Assembly: GCA_947494095.1 (NCBI GenBank)
Contig: CANLTI010000006.1
Location: 1 to 64,000 of the forward strand
From: an uncultured Pseudomonadales bacterium
GTDB lineage: Bacteria; Pseudomonadota; Gammaproteobacteria; Pseudomonadales; Cellvibrionaceae
Direction of reading: 5' to 3'
Length of the DNA stretch: 64,000 bases
The stretch's first letter is position 1. Each line of letters begins with the position of its first letter. Under the pieces are notes generated by a model that searched no databases, was not told where the DNA came from, and worked only from the letters and a program-made list of their open reading frames with translations. A program made the position numbers and the translations under genes. Below, one piece after another: positions 45,709 through 54,747 of this stretch.

Positions 45709-46461
45709 ATGCCAGCATCACTTGACTCGAAGTTACAACTTTTAGATGTACAGTCTACGGCCTCACGCCCCTTAGGTTTACTGGATTTAGGCGCGCGCAC
45801 AGTCGATTTTTATAAAGCTGAAATAGCTCATCAATACCATAATGTAAACGGGAGTAATCCATCATCCTTGTTTACTGTTATACCTACTGACTTTTCAGTC
45901 ATTAATGGACACTTACCTAATCAATTCGAAGTGCTTAAACCTTTAATTACATGTCAAATTGAGCACTGTATTGATAGAGGTATTACGACCTTAATTATCC
46001 CTAATGTTACTTTGCATGAAACGGTCGATCAATTAGCCCCAAGCCTGTTAAAGAGGGTTCATATAATACACCCTGTCCTGGCTTGTATTCAGCGCTTACA
46101 ATCAAAAAAAATCAATGCGATAACATTGATCGCCTCGCAATACAGCGTGACCTCATCGCGATTAGCACGCTATTTTGAGCAAAGTAATATTGCTATCCAT
46201 AGGCCCACGGCACAACATATAGCAGGCATTGACGAGATAAGGCGCCGTACTTATGTAGGTGAACACACGCAAGAAGATATTCAGTATTATCGCGACTTAA
46301 TTGCGCGCTATCAGCAGCGTGCACCAGTGGTGGTTGCTTGTACAGAATTGTCTTTATTGCTAAATGGGGCAAATTGTCACGATGTGTTTGATATGGCCAG
46401 AATTCAAATCACAGAAGCACTTTTAGCGCTGTCGCGTGATCGGACGGTGCTTAAGAGGTGA
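45709..46461 (+). CDS. Aspartate/glutamate racemase superfamily protein, lacking first catalytic cysteine
   Basis: A 250-residue protein with the two-lobed Asp/Glu racemase layout. LGLLDLGARTVDFYK takes the place of the usual GLLGG start. The first catalytic region reads IIPNVTLHE, without the cysteine normally in CNT. The second keeps cysteine in VVACTELSLLLNG near residue 210. One-cysteine members of the superfamily include decarboxylases and other non-racemases, so racemase activity should not be assumed. It is tightly linked to egtD and may act on a histidine- or thiol-derived compound; that is inference. Confidence 0.75.
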   Translation: MPASLDSKLQLLDVQSTASRPLGLLDLGARTVDFYKAEIAHQYHNVNGSNPSSLFTVIPTDFSVINGHLPNQFEVLKPLITCQIEHCIDRGITTLIIPNVTLHETVDQLAPSLLKRVHIIHPVLACIQRLQSKKINAITLIASQYSVTSSRLARYFEQSNIAIHRPTAQHIAGIDEIRRRTYVGEHTQEDIQYYRDLIARYQQRAPVVVACTELSLLLNGANCHDVFDMARIQITEALLALSRDRTVLKR

Positions 46462-46500
46462 TGCAATTAAGGGGCGATGCAATTAAGGGGCGATGCAATA
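46459..46500 (+). repeat. 16-bp tandem repeat at the racemase-like gene end
   Basis: GATGCAATTAAGGGGC occurs twice, followed by a partial third unit GATGCAAT. The first unit overlaps the TGA stop, and the last leads into the hairpin repeat that follows. Confidence 0.85.
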
Positions 46501-46660
46501 ACAGTTTGCCGAATTAGGTGTAAGGTTTTAGTTGACCAGATGGGGTGACTACAACAAACAGGTTGCGCTTTCTCGGCAAGGTGCTCGAAGGGACGTATGC
46601 TGCGGCATGTAACGCTCTGAGTAATGCATAAAAAGAAACGCAAAACACGTTTTTTGGCTC
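46487..46660. repeat. Hairpin-forming intergenic repeat, copy 2
   Basis: It shares GGGGCGATGCAATAACAGTTT, TTTCTCGGCAAGGTGCTCGA and GGCATGTAACGCTCTGAGTA-type blocks with 22546-22686. The left arm TTGCGCTTTCTC can pair with AAGAAACGCAA on the right, and GTGCTCGAAG with CTCTGAGTAATGC. Where copy 1 has GTTTTCT/AGAAAAC this one has GCTTTCT/AGAAACGC, a change on both arms. It lies between convergent genes, as copy 1 does. Confidence 0.65.
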
Positions 46661-46717
46661 AGGTATTTTTTCCTCGTTTTTAAATATAGCCCTTAAATAT
46701 AGCCCTTAATATAGTCC

Positions 46718-47200
46718 CTAAATATCACCTCTTTGGATCGGTAACTCAGTAGTATATTTAACCTGCTTTAGCGCAAATGTTGAGTTGATTGATGCAACAT
46801 TAGGGAGATGCACTAAGGTTTTTTTGAGTAGTGTCTCGTAAGCCTCAACACTGGCGACAACAACCCGTAACAAATAATCTTTATCGCCGGTTGTCGAATA
46901 GCACTCTACAATTTCGGGAATGGCCTGCACGGCTTTTTCAAAGTCGGTTAAAGAACCTTCATCATGGCTTTTTATGGTTAGGTAGGCGTGCACACTCACG
47001 TTTAAATCTAAAGCTTTTGCATTAAGTAAGGTAATGCGCTTTGTGATAAAACCAGCTTGCTCCAGTTTTTTGACTCGGCGCCAGCAAGGCGTATGCGATA
47101 ACCCCACACGTGCCCCAATATCATTCATTGAATAATCAGCATTTTCTTGCAGTGCTTGTAAAATAAGCGTATCAAATTTATCGAGCGTATGATGAGTCAT
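46718..47200 (-). CDS. Lrp/AsnC family transcriptional regulator
   Basis: A 160-residue regulator with the N-terminal winged helix (FDTLILQALQENADYSMNDI, GARVGLSHTPCWRRVKKLEQAG) and the C-terminal RAM ligand-binding domain (AIPEIVECYSTTGDKDYLLRVV). Such proteins sense amino acids. It converges on the egtB-egtD-racemase operon and could regulate it or an unlinked amino-acid gene; no evidence decides this. Confidence 0.92.
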   Translation of the reverse strand: MTHHTLDKFDTLILQALQENADYSMNDIGARVGLSHTPCWRRVKKLEQAGFITKRITLLNAKALDLNVSVHAYLTIKSHDEGSLTDFEKAVQAIPEIVECYSTTGDKDYLLRVVVASVEAYETLLKKTLVHLPNVASINSTFALKQVKYTTELPIQRGDI

Positions 47201-47432
47201 AATGACTGAATAGGCCTCATATTGGCTAGCACATTTATAGGGCTGTTTATATTGTTACATATTGTAACGCAGGATGATCAAAGACACACAGCTAAACAGA
47301 AGAAGAAATCTAGGGGTTAGATATTAGCCTACACGAAGAAGTGGGTTATAAACTATAACGTTAATAACTCGCGGGAGTTAGGCTTAAAGTGATATTTATT
47401 TGAAATAGCGGTAACTTGATTAAAGGAGCATA

Positions 47433-47476
47433 AAAAAACCTCCGCCCTTGTACAGGAACAGGAACGGAGGTTTTTT
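47433..47476. terminator. Bidirectional Rho-independent terminator
   Basis: AAAAAACCTCCG and CGGAGGTTTTTT form a perfect 12-bp stem around a 20-nt loop. It is the likely terminator of the minus-strand lipoprotein gene, from which it is now separated by a MITE. 47201-47432 shows nothing else. Confidence 0.8.
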
Positions 47477-47489
47477 ATTACTATCTTTT

Positions 47490-47651
47490 GTAACTATTCA
47501 GCTCGGCTGACAAACCTCACCTGATAGGGTGCTGATGGATTATTTTCTGGGCATTTAAGCGCCGGGAGCGCTTATATAGCGACCATGGATGGCTTGAGCG
47601 GCCCAGTAAATGATTCATTAGCGCCCAATTTCGGTACCTCTGAATAGTTAC
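47490..47651 (+). mobile_element. MITE-like element, 162 bp, perfect ends and 8-bp target duplication
   Basis: GTAACTATTCAG (47490-47501) and CTGAATAGTTAC (47640-47651) are perfect inverted ends. TATCTTTT is duplicated exactly on both sides (47482-47489 and 47652-47659). Inside are the family blocks GGATTATTTTCTGGGCATTT, GATGGCTTGAGCGGCCCAGT and ATTCATTAGCGCCCAATTTC. It codes for nothing credible. It separates the lipoprotein gene from its terminator. Confidence 0.92.
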
Positions 47652-47719
47652 TATCTTTTAATGTTTATTGTGTCACAAAGGTACCTACGTTAGCTGTCAC
47701 GCATGAGATCTAGTGGTGC

Positions 47720-49918
47720 TTATTGGTCTATCCAGCGCTGTTCACCGGTATCAATATCCATTGCAACAATACGATTAGACGATGCATCAACAATATAAAG
47801 CGTTTGGTTGTCTGCCGATAAGTTGATTTTACTAGCATTGCGAATGTAGTTGGGTTCACTATCAATGCGGGTTCTTTTACCTGTCGCTAAGTCAATACTG
47901 AATACCGCTCGCACACTATTTTCAAAGGTATAAGCCATTTGGGTATTATGGTTTAGCGCGAGGCCTGAAGGTAAAGGCATGGCAGGGCTGTCTGTATTTG
48001 TACGACCAGAAATAACCGTAAAAGTACGTTCATCATCTTCGGCAATGGCAATTAAAGCATCTTGGCTTGCATCGATAAAAAGAACGCGTTTATTGGTTGC
48101 ATCATACGCCACACCCGTTAAATTTTGGGGGCTATAGAGTGATCCATTCGTGATGGTTTCTAGCCCTTGTTCTTTTTCGTTCCAAAAAACAATATCACCG
48201 ATAGGGATAAGGTTGTTAAAACGGTCACGTATAACGTAGCTGTTCCCACCAAAATATACGCCGTCATCGTTGAGTGTTATTTTTTGAGTGCTTGAAGTAT
48301 TAAAAGGAAAGCTGAACAGCGTAATATCTCCATCATTGTCTTCAATAAGAGAAATAGGTATAGCCTTTGTTTCACCCGCTTTACGACGGTAAAGAGCTGC
48401 GTTATAGATGTCATAAACTAATGGGTCATTCGTCGCTTGCGCAAAACTTGAGGCAAAGATAACAAGATCACCTGTACTATGCTCTTGTGCGACAAATAAA
48501 GGTTTAGGCTGAAGCTCAATGTTGAGTGTCTCGTCTGTGCTTAGAGTGAGCTCCTGAGAGGTAACGCCAGACATATCAACCTGAAAGTCAAAGGGGCTAA
48601 ACGCATTGCTGCCATCAGAATAAGTGAGCGCATTTTTTTGTAGTGAAGTCCTATCGGTAATTATTAACGCTTGAGTATCAGGGTCTACATTAATATCGAC
48701 AATACTTTGCGGCATATCCGTGTATTTAGGGGTGATAGGCTTACCGCTAACAAGCAAAGTTCTAGGCGCTGATGCATCGTCTTCTGGCTTCGTTGTAATG
48801 TCGTAATCTAATGAAAATAATGCGTTGCTTTTTTCATCAAGCACCAAAATGTCACCTGCGGTATTGAGTGCGATATTACCGGCTTTAGTAATTGGGTAAT
48901 CCTGATCGTCAAAAGAAAGTACCGCTGACACTTCTTTGTCGGTAGTGTTGTCCTCATCTTCTATTGCCGTAATATCAAGCGCAAGTAATCTACGTGTTTG
49001 GCTATTGACCATAAAGAGTTGATTGCTGGTGTTATCATAAGTCACGCTATGGGCGCTGGTTACATTGCTGATTGGGGTGGCGTTATCAGCATAAAGGGTT
49101 GATGATGTTTGACTCAGTGCATCAATTTTAAGTATTCGGTAATAATAACTCCCAGTACTATTTTGGTTGCTTACTCTAAATGAACTGGATACGTAGAGCG
49201 TATTTTGACTATCATCAAAATAAATGTCTTTAACTTCTATGCGCGGTGATAATGGATTGGCGATAGTATTGGCTGCAGCCATAACACTGATCGCACCGGT
49301 GCTTGGCGTATAAATAAAAGTACTTAAGGCAAATAAAGTAGCTTGAGTATCGGTATCTTCGTCGGTGATAACATACTCAAGTCCAAACGCATCGGCAATT
49401 AATAATTGCTCATTTGTTTGATCAAAAAACAAACTTGCGGGTTGTCGCCAATCAAAAGCTTCTTCAATCGCAAAATCTTCTTTTGTGGCAACAACTGATG
49501 TCATGCCGCTCATGGCGTCGGCACTCACAATCTGTTCACCGGTAAGATCGAGCATATAAAGTATATTATTTTTTGTGTCTAACACTAAGTCATTAATTGA
49601 CTGTAGTTTTGATGTGTTACTGTCATTGGCCAGTGGGGTTAATAAAGTGACGGCTTTACTGGTTTTATCAACGGCGATAACCCCTTGCGCGCTGTCTGCG
49701 AGCAACCATCGGTTATTGGCCTCGTCATCGACAAAAGTGAATGCATTCGAGAATTCACCGGCAGCATAGACGACAGCGTTAGGCTCGCCGCTAACAATGG
49801 AAGGGGTGCTCGATTGTGCACTGCTTGAGTTGGATGAGGTGTCATTATTATTGCTATCACTGCCGCAAGCGCTCAGTAAAAAAGCCGAAAGTAAAAGAGT
49901 AAGCGAGGTAAAGCGCAT
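47720..49918 (-). CDS. Large lipoprotein with repeated beta-propeller-like sequence
   Basis: A lipoprotein of about 732 residues: signal peptide, lipobox LLSACGSDS near residue 17, then a Ser/Asn-rich linker and repeated strands of the NHL/YVTN type (LLADSAQGVIAVDKTSKAV, LYMLDLTGEQIVSADAMSG, LFMVNSQTRRLLALDITAIE, LYIVDASSNRIVAMDIDTGE). This suggests a surface or periplasmic propeller. Function unknown. The start at 49918 directly precedes the signal peptide; an ATG at 49942 adds eight residues. It follows batD after about 120 bp and could belong to that operon. Confidence 0.82.
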   Translation of the reverse strand: MRFTSLTLLLSAFLLSACGSDSNNNDTSSNSSSAQSSTPSIVSGEPNAVVYAAGEFSNAFTFVDDEANNRWLLADSAQGVIAVDKTSKAVTLLTPLANDSNTSKLQSINDLVLDTKNNILYMLDLTGEQIVSADAMSGMTSVVATKEDFAIEEAFDWRQPASLFFDQTNEQLLIADAFGLEYVITDEDTDTQATLFALSTFIYTPSTGAISVMAAANTIANPLSPRIEVKDIYFDDSQNTLYVSSSFRVSNQNSTGSYYYRILKIDALSQTSSTLYADNATPISNVTSAHSVTYDNTSNQLFMVNSQTRRLLALDITAIEDEDNTTDKEVSAVLSFDDQDYPITKAGNIALNTAGDILVLDEKSNALFSLDYDITTKPEDDASAPRTLLVSGKPITPKYTDMPQSIVDINVDPDTQALIITDRTSLQKNALTYSDGSNAFSPFDFQVDMSGVTSQELTLSTDETLNIELQPKPLFVAQEHSTGDLVIFASSFAQATNDPLVYDIYNAALYRRKAGETKAIPISLIEDNDGDITLFSFPFNTSSTQKITLNDDGVYFGGNSYVIRDRFNNLIPIGDIVFWNEKEQGLETITNGSLYSPQNLTGVAYDATNKRVLFIDASQDALIAIAEDDERTFTVISGRTNTDSPAMPLPSGLALNHNTQMAYTFENSVRAVFSIDLATGKRTRIDSEPNYIRNASKINLSADNQTLYIVDASSNRIVAMDIDTGEQRWIDQ

Positions 49919-50042
49919 AAAAGGTGTCCTAGAGTGGCGCATTATTGCGCCTATCGAGTCAAAAGGCTGTCATTTTACGGGCAGCCTGCTTGTGTGGCTA
50001 GTTTTTGTTCTTACGGGTGCTCTTGCTGATATTTTTGACTTG

Positions 50043-51761
50043 TCACACAGGGTACAGCGCAGGTAAAGCGGTGGTTGTGCGTGCTACAGTGCCTTGACTG
50101 TATTGTGTTAAAGCCTTTGCCAGTGCTTTGCCCGTCCAGGGTGCATTAGTGGGTTTAAACAGCGCGGCATCAAGCTGATTAAGCTCACTGAGTAAGGTGC
50201 TATCAGCGTGAGTCGCCGTAAAATACTGGTGTACATTGCGGGTAAACACCCCCGGTGCATGCTGGTCTTGCCTATAGAGCCATTGATTTAATGCGTTATG
50301 GCAGCCTTTAGCATCGTTGTTATTCGCTGCCGTGATAGCCGGCGTTAGCGAGGCTTGTAGTGGCTGGGCATTGGGGGCTTCTTTTTGAGTATATTGGCGC
50401 TTTTTGAGTAATAACATAAACACCAAGCCTTGCACGATATTCAGTAAAACGAGCGCGGCACATAGCCAAGGCCAATAGCCATGGCTTGTTTGATAGACCA
50501 CTTTAGGTTGTCCATTGTTGGCCGCGTTGTTGGCCGTTTGCACGACTGTTGGTATTTCAGTGGTAGGTAATATAGCCGATAAGCTCTGCTCGGGTTTGGC
50601 CGCTGCCGCTTTGACTGTAATGGTTTTAGCCGGTAGCGTTGCCACTTGTAAGGTGTCATTTTGAGTGTCCCACCACGAAATTTCAACCGCGGGTAGTGTG
50701 AGTGTACCAGCACGGGTAGGGATGACAGCCATGCTTTCACTGCGAGCGCCCAGCTTGCCTTGGTCATCGGTATCGCTGGTTATTTTGGGTTGGTCTGGGT
50801 AGAACTTAAAATCATCGCTATTAATCGCTTCGGCGATGGGGGGTAATTGCTCACCGGTTAAACCGCGCGCGGTTAAAGTAATTGAGCGGGTAACGGGTTC
50901 GCCGACGGTAAATTGTGGATTTTTCTCACTCCATTTATCGCTGATTGTGAGCGTCTTTGCGGGTAGCCAAGGCTTGCTAGCGGGGTAGCTACTGGGCCTA
51001 GGTTTGATGTTAACGGTAAAAGGATCGGTGCGTAAACGGTGCAAGGTTGTGCGCCCTGAGTTCATACCAAAGCGATTCGCCGGTGCGCTTGAGCTGCGTA
51101 AATTCCATAAAAAACTAGGAGCCTCTAATGTGCCGCTGGTATTAGCCGTCACGGCAAAACGAAGCTCTAAAACTTGGTAGGCAGCGTGGCCAATATTTTT
51201 TTGATACTGCGCACGCGGTAACTCTTCGAAACTGGCGCCTTTTATTGTGAAGGGTTCGGCATCAAAGTCGACGATGTTTTCTCTAAAAAAAAGCTTTAGC
51301 GCGACGATAAACTCTTCTTGTACATAGGCTTGCTCGGTAGCGACGTGGGTTTCTAAAAACACCACTTGGCTGCCTTTGGGCAGTGTTTGTGCTTTATTAA
51401 CACTAATGTAAATAGGTTGGCTTTGAACTTGACCTAATGAGAGTGGAGGAATAAGGATTTTGCCGGTTTGCTTGGGAGCCAGTGTAAGCACCCACTGCAT
51501 GACGCTTGTGACTTGCCCATTGGTATTGACGTATTGACTTGATTGATTATTGCCAAGAATATCAAAGTTATTTTTTAGGCTGCTAAAGTCGGGCGCGCTT
51601 TTACTGCGGCCATCTTGGTATTTAACCGTTAGTGTTAAGGTTTCGTTTTCGGCAATGGTGCTTCGATCAGCTTGTACGCTTAGGCGCTCGGCCGCGTGCG
51701 CGGTATGCAGCCAAGCGATGCTAAAAAGTATACCTAAAAATACTTGTAGGGTGGTTTTCAT
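50043..51761 (-). CDS. batD: BatD family protein
   Basis: The last member of the Bat (Bacteroides aerotolerance) cluster. It has a signal peptide ending THAHA-AERL, immunoglobulin-like periplasmic repeats (LSVQADRSTIAENETLTLTV, VNKAQTLPKGSQVVFLETHV, PAVEISWWDTQ), a single membrane helix near residue 420 (YWPWLCAALVLLNIVQGLVF) and a cytosolic helical tail. It probably works with the membrane VWA proteins encoded upstream; the molecular role is not established. ATG at 51761 gives the signal peptide; 51794 would add 11 residues. Confidence 0.87.
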   Translation of the reverse strand: MKTTLQVFLGILFSIAWLHTAHAAERLSVQADRSTIAENETLTLTVKYQDGRSKSAPDFSSLKNNFDILGNNQSSQYVNTNGQVTSVMQWVLTLAPKQTGKILIPPLSLGQVQSQPIYISVNKAQTLPKGSQVVFLETHVATEQAYVQEEFIVALKLFFRENIVDFDAEPFTIKGASFEELPRAQYQKNIGHAAYQVLELRFAVTANTSGTLEAPSFLWNLRSSSAPANRFGMNSGRTTLHRLRTDPFTVNIKPRPSSYPASKPWLPAKTLTISDKWSEKNPQFTVGEPVTRSITLTARGLTGEQLPPIAEAINSDDFKFYPDQPKITSDTDDQGKLGARSESMAVIPTRAGTLTLPAVEISWWDTQNDTLQVATLPAKTITVKAAAAKPEQSLSAILPTTEIPTVVQTANNAANNGQPKVVYQTSHGYWPWLCAALVLLNIVQGLVFMLLLKKRQYTQKEAPNAQPLQASLTPAITAANNNDAKGCHNALNQWLYRQDQHAPGVFTRNVHQYFTATHADSTLLSELNQLDAALFKPTNAPWTGKALAKALTQYSQGTVARTTTALPALYPV

Positions 51762-51787
51762 TGTTTTACCGACCATGATTATTGTTC

Positions 51788-53707
51788 CTACCATCGTTGT
51801 TCTGCTTTTTTTGTTTCATCAAAACGGCCACCGCGGCGCAACTCTTGTTGGCGTTGGCGATACTTTTGTTGGAATTTTGCGCGCAATAGCCCAGAGGGAT
51901 CATCGGGTACTTTACGTAACAGTGTCTCGAGCATTTGCTGCTCCTCGGTCATGGGTTCTTCGGCTTGTGATATCTCAGCAGCGCTTTGAGAGCTACTTTG
52001 ATCTGAACTATCTTGACCTTGAGAGCTGCCTTGATCCTGGACGCTGTCATCCGCACTTGAACTTGCACCCTCGGAGGCGTCTTCACCGGTGTTAGCATCG
52101 GCCGAGGAGGAGCTTCCCTCTTCGTCTGTCTGTTCTGAGTTTTGCTCGTCTGAGGGCTCTTGATCGGAGGGCTCTTGTTTATTTTCTTGTGAGTCCGATG
52201 AGGTATCCTCGGATTGTTCACTGTCTTGCTGTTTTTGCTCGTCATCTTGCTCTTTGTCATCCTTTTCGTCTGAGTCACCATCTTGCTCTTGCTCTTGTTG
52301 CTGCTCCTCCTTTTGTTTTTGCAGTGTGGCGGCGAGTTGTTTATTTTTTTTGATGGCCTCTAGCTGGCTGCTGTCTACATCAGTTTCAGCGGCGAGACGC
52401 TCAGCATGATTATAGGCTTCAACGGCTTGCTCAAAGTTGCCTTGTAATAACTCGGCATTACCTTGGTTAAATTTAGCCTCTGCGGTATTTTGCTGACTAA
52501 ACACTTTAGCCGCTTCAGCGTATTGCCCGCTTTGGTACTGCGCGGTGGCTTGCCAGTTAGGGTCTTTAAAGTGTTGCGCGGCGGTGTCGTAATCGCGTTT
52601 TTGATAAGCTTCAAAACCCACCTGATCATCTGTTTTAAAAGGATCTGCATGGGCTACTGGCGGGCTGATTAACGTGTAAGGGAGTGTGATGATTGCGACA
52701 CACAATAACCAGCCGCGCCTAAAACCGATTAATAACAAGGGGAGGCAGGCCCAAATCAGAAAATGTCCATACTCCATCCACTGATCAAAAAATTGCTCAT
52801 TGGTCTCGCTTTGCTCGTCATTAGTCGTTGCGTTGCTAATAAGGCTTTGCAAGGCGTTGATGTCTGAGGCGTCACTCACCATAGGGACGTAATAACTGTG
52901 TGTTTTTACGGCAAAAGCGCGTAGCTCGTCTTCATTTAACTTAGCCATTGCAATCGCGCCACTGTTATCTCGGGCAAACCCTTCTTTGCCCCACGGTACT
53001 GGCGCACCGTCGGCAGTGCCTAAGCCCCAAAGTGTGAGTTTATGACTGCTCGCAGTGACTAAATCTTCTAGCGTATCTAAAGCATCTGTTGTGATTTCAT
53101 CGGTGATCATTAAAATTTGCCCTTTGGCAATACCCGCTTGGGTCAATAGATCGGCCGCTTGACTATAAGCCATCTCGGGGTTACTGCCTAAGCTGGGTAA
53201 AGTATTAGGCGCTAAAGCGGGCAGTAAGTTAATAATGGTTTGGCTATCATCGGTCAGTGGCGTCACGGTGTAGGCTTCACCGCTAAAAGCAATAAGTGCC
53301 GTTTGACCGTCGGGCCTAGCCTTGAGTAAATCAATGATTTTTAAGCGCGAGCGCACCAAACGTGACGGGCTGATATCTTCGGCCATCATCGAGGGCGATA
53401 AGTCCCAAGCAATCACTAGCGCATCTGTGTTTTGTGCTACGGGTGAGGGTTGCTTTTGCCAAACAGGCCCCGCTAAAGCTAAACAACCAGCCACCCAGCA
53501 AAATGCGATACCGGCTAATAAAACGCCATTATTACGCTGCAGGCCGCCTTGCAGTAAAGTGGGAAGTAGCATTGGTGATATATGCTTAATCCATTGCTGA
53601 CTACTGTAGTGGCTACGCCACAGTAAGCCGAGTAAACCGGCTACAGGCAATAAGGCCAATAACCACGCTGGGCGCAAAAAATGAAACGCGTTTAAAAAGG
53701 TGTCCAT
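51788..53707 (-). CDS. Membrane VWA-domain protein with TPR repeats and acidic tail (BatB/BatC-like)
   Basis: A 639-residue fusion. Two N-terminal helices precede a von Willebrand A domain with MIDAS-like DLSPSMMAED near residue 100. A membrane helix pair follows near 310-350. Then come TPR repeats (FEAYQKRDYDTAAQHFKDPN, AKFNQGNAELLQGNFEQAVE) and a long Gln/Ser/Asp/Glu-rich tail (about 465-590) before a basic C-terminus. BatB-type and BatC-type functions are thus combined. It overlaps the previous gene by TAATG. Confidence 0.88.
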   Translation of the reverse strand: MDTFLNAFHFLRPAWLLALLPVAGLLGLLWRSHYSSQQWIKHISPMLLPTLLQGGLQRNNGVLLAGIAFCWVAGCLALAGPVWQKQPSPVAQNTDALVIAWDLSPSMMAEDISPSRLVRSRLKIIDLLKARPDGQTALIAFSGEAYTVTPLTDDSQTIINLLPALAPNTLPSLGSNPEMAYSQAADLLTQAGIAKGQILMITDEITTDALDTLEDLVTASSHKLTLWGLGTADGAPVPWGKEGFARDNSGAIAMAKLNEDELRAFAVKTHSYYVPMVSDASDINALQSLISNATTNDEQSETNEQFFDQWMEYGHFLIWACLPLLLIGFRRGWLLCVAIITLPYTLISPPVAHADPFKTDDQVGFEAYQKRDYDTAAQHFKDPNWQATAQYQSGQYAEAAKVFSQQNTAEAKFNQGNAELLQGNFEQAVEAYNHAERLAAETDVDSSQLEAIKKNKQLAATLQKQKEEQQQEQEQDGDSDEKDDKEQDDEQKQQDSEQSEDTSSDSQENKQEPSDQEPSDEQNSEQTDEEGSSSSADANTGEDASEGASSSADDSVQDQGSSQGQDSSDQSSSQSAAEISQAEEPMTEEQQMLETLLRKVPDDPSGLLRAKFQQKYRQRQQELRRGGRFDETKKAEQRW

Positions 53708-54747
53708 TACGCATGCCCTCCTGTTTTAGGTTTTGCTGTGTCCTGTTTTATGGACATACTGGGTACAAGGCCCAGCCTAAGTAAAGCCAAGATCATGCTG
53801 ATGAGTAATGCAACGGCTAAAGGCCAATGCATCAAGCTTTGAATGGGGCGGTAGACGCGATCGTCTTGTTCGATGGGTTCAATTTCATTGAGTGCGGCAT
53901 AAATAGCGGCTAAGCCTTGCGTATCGCGTGCGCGAAAGTACTGGCCGCCAGTTGTATCGGCAATCGCTTGCAGTGTGTTTTCGTCGAGATCGGCTGAGGC
54001 TTTTTTGCTGCGAGAGAAAAACCCAAAACCATCTTCGATGAGCAAGTCGCTGGCGACGCCAATAGTATGGATTTTAACGCCTGCAATCGCGGCTAATTCG
54101 GCGGCTTTTAGCGGTTGAGTTTCACCGGCTGTGTTTTCACCATCGGTGAGTAAAATAAGAACACGTGCAGAATCGGGCCTTTCTTTTAATCGTTTTATGG
54201 CTAAAGCAATGGCATCGCCAATAGCTGTTGCGTTACCTGCCATGCCTAAAAAGGCTTCTTCTAAGAGTTGTTTAACCGTATTGCGATCAAAAGTGAGTGG
54301 TGCTTGCAAATAGGCGTTATCACCAAACAAAATCAAGCCGAGCCGGTCGCCATGGCGTTGCTCTACAAAATCGGCAACGACACTTCTTACCACGCTAACG
54401 CGGGGTAAAAGTTTACCGTTATATTCCATATCTGCGGCTTTCATACTGCCCGATAAGTCAACGGCGAGCATGATGTCGCGGCCTTCATTTTGCAGTGCAA
54501 TGGGTTCACCAGTCCATTGTGGTTTAGCACCCGCAACAACCAGCGCTACCCACAGCGCAACAGCGAGGCTTTTTTGCAACATACTGCGCTCCGTAGGGGA
54601 GGCCGCAGCGCCACTGAGGTTAACCAGTGTTTGATAAAACGGGACTTTAAGCGCACTTTGTTGTTGGGTAACTTTAGGTATCCATAAGTACACGGCAATG
54701 GGTAGTGGTAAGCACAATAAAATAAAGGGGTATGAAAACTCAAACAT
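53707..54747 (-). CDS. Membrane VWA-domain protein (BatA-like)
   Basis: A 346-residue protein: an N-terminal helix pair, a VWA domain with canonical MIDAS sequence DIMLAVDLSGSMKAADM near residue 93, LGLILFGDNAYLQAPLT, VLILLTDGENTAGETQP, and a C-terminal membrane helix near 315. It overlaps both neighbours, indicating tight coupling in the moxR-bat operon. Confidence 0.92.
   Translation of the reverse strand: MFEFSYPFILLCLPLPIAVYLWIPKVTQQQSALKVPFYQTLVNLSGAAASPTERSMLQKSLAVALWVALVVAGAKPQWTGEPIALQNEGRDIMLAVDLSGSMKAADMEYNGKLLPRVSVVRSVVADFVEQRHGDRLGLILFGDNAYLQAPLTFDRNTVKQLLEEAFLGMAGNATAIGDAIALAIKRLKERPDSARVLILLTDGENTAGETQPLKAAELAAIAGVKIHTIGVASDLLIEDGFGFFSRSKKASADLDENTLQAIADTTGGQYFRARDTQGLAAIYAALNEIEPIEQDDRVYRPIQSLMHWPLAVALLISMILALLRLGLVPSMSIKQDTAKPKTGGHA

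Noticed and set aside
52000-52330. Acidic Gln/Ser-rich tail of the VWA-TPR protein as a frameshift artefact
   Set aside because: The frame stays open and a conserved basic C-terminus follows; such tails are common in this family.
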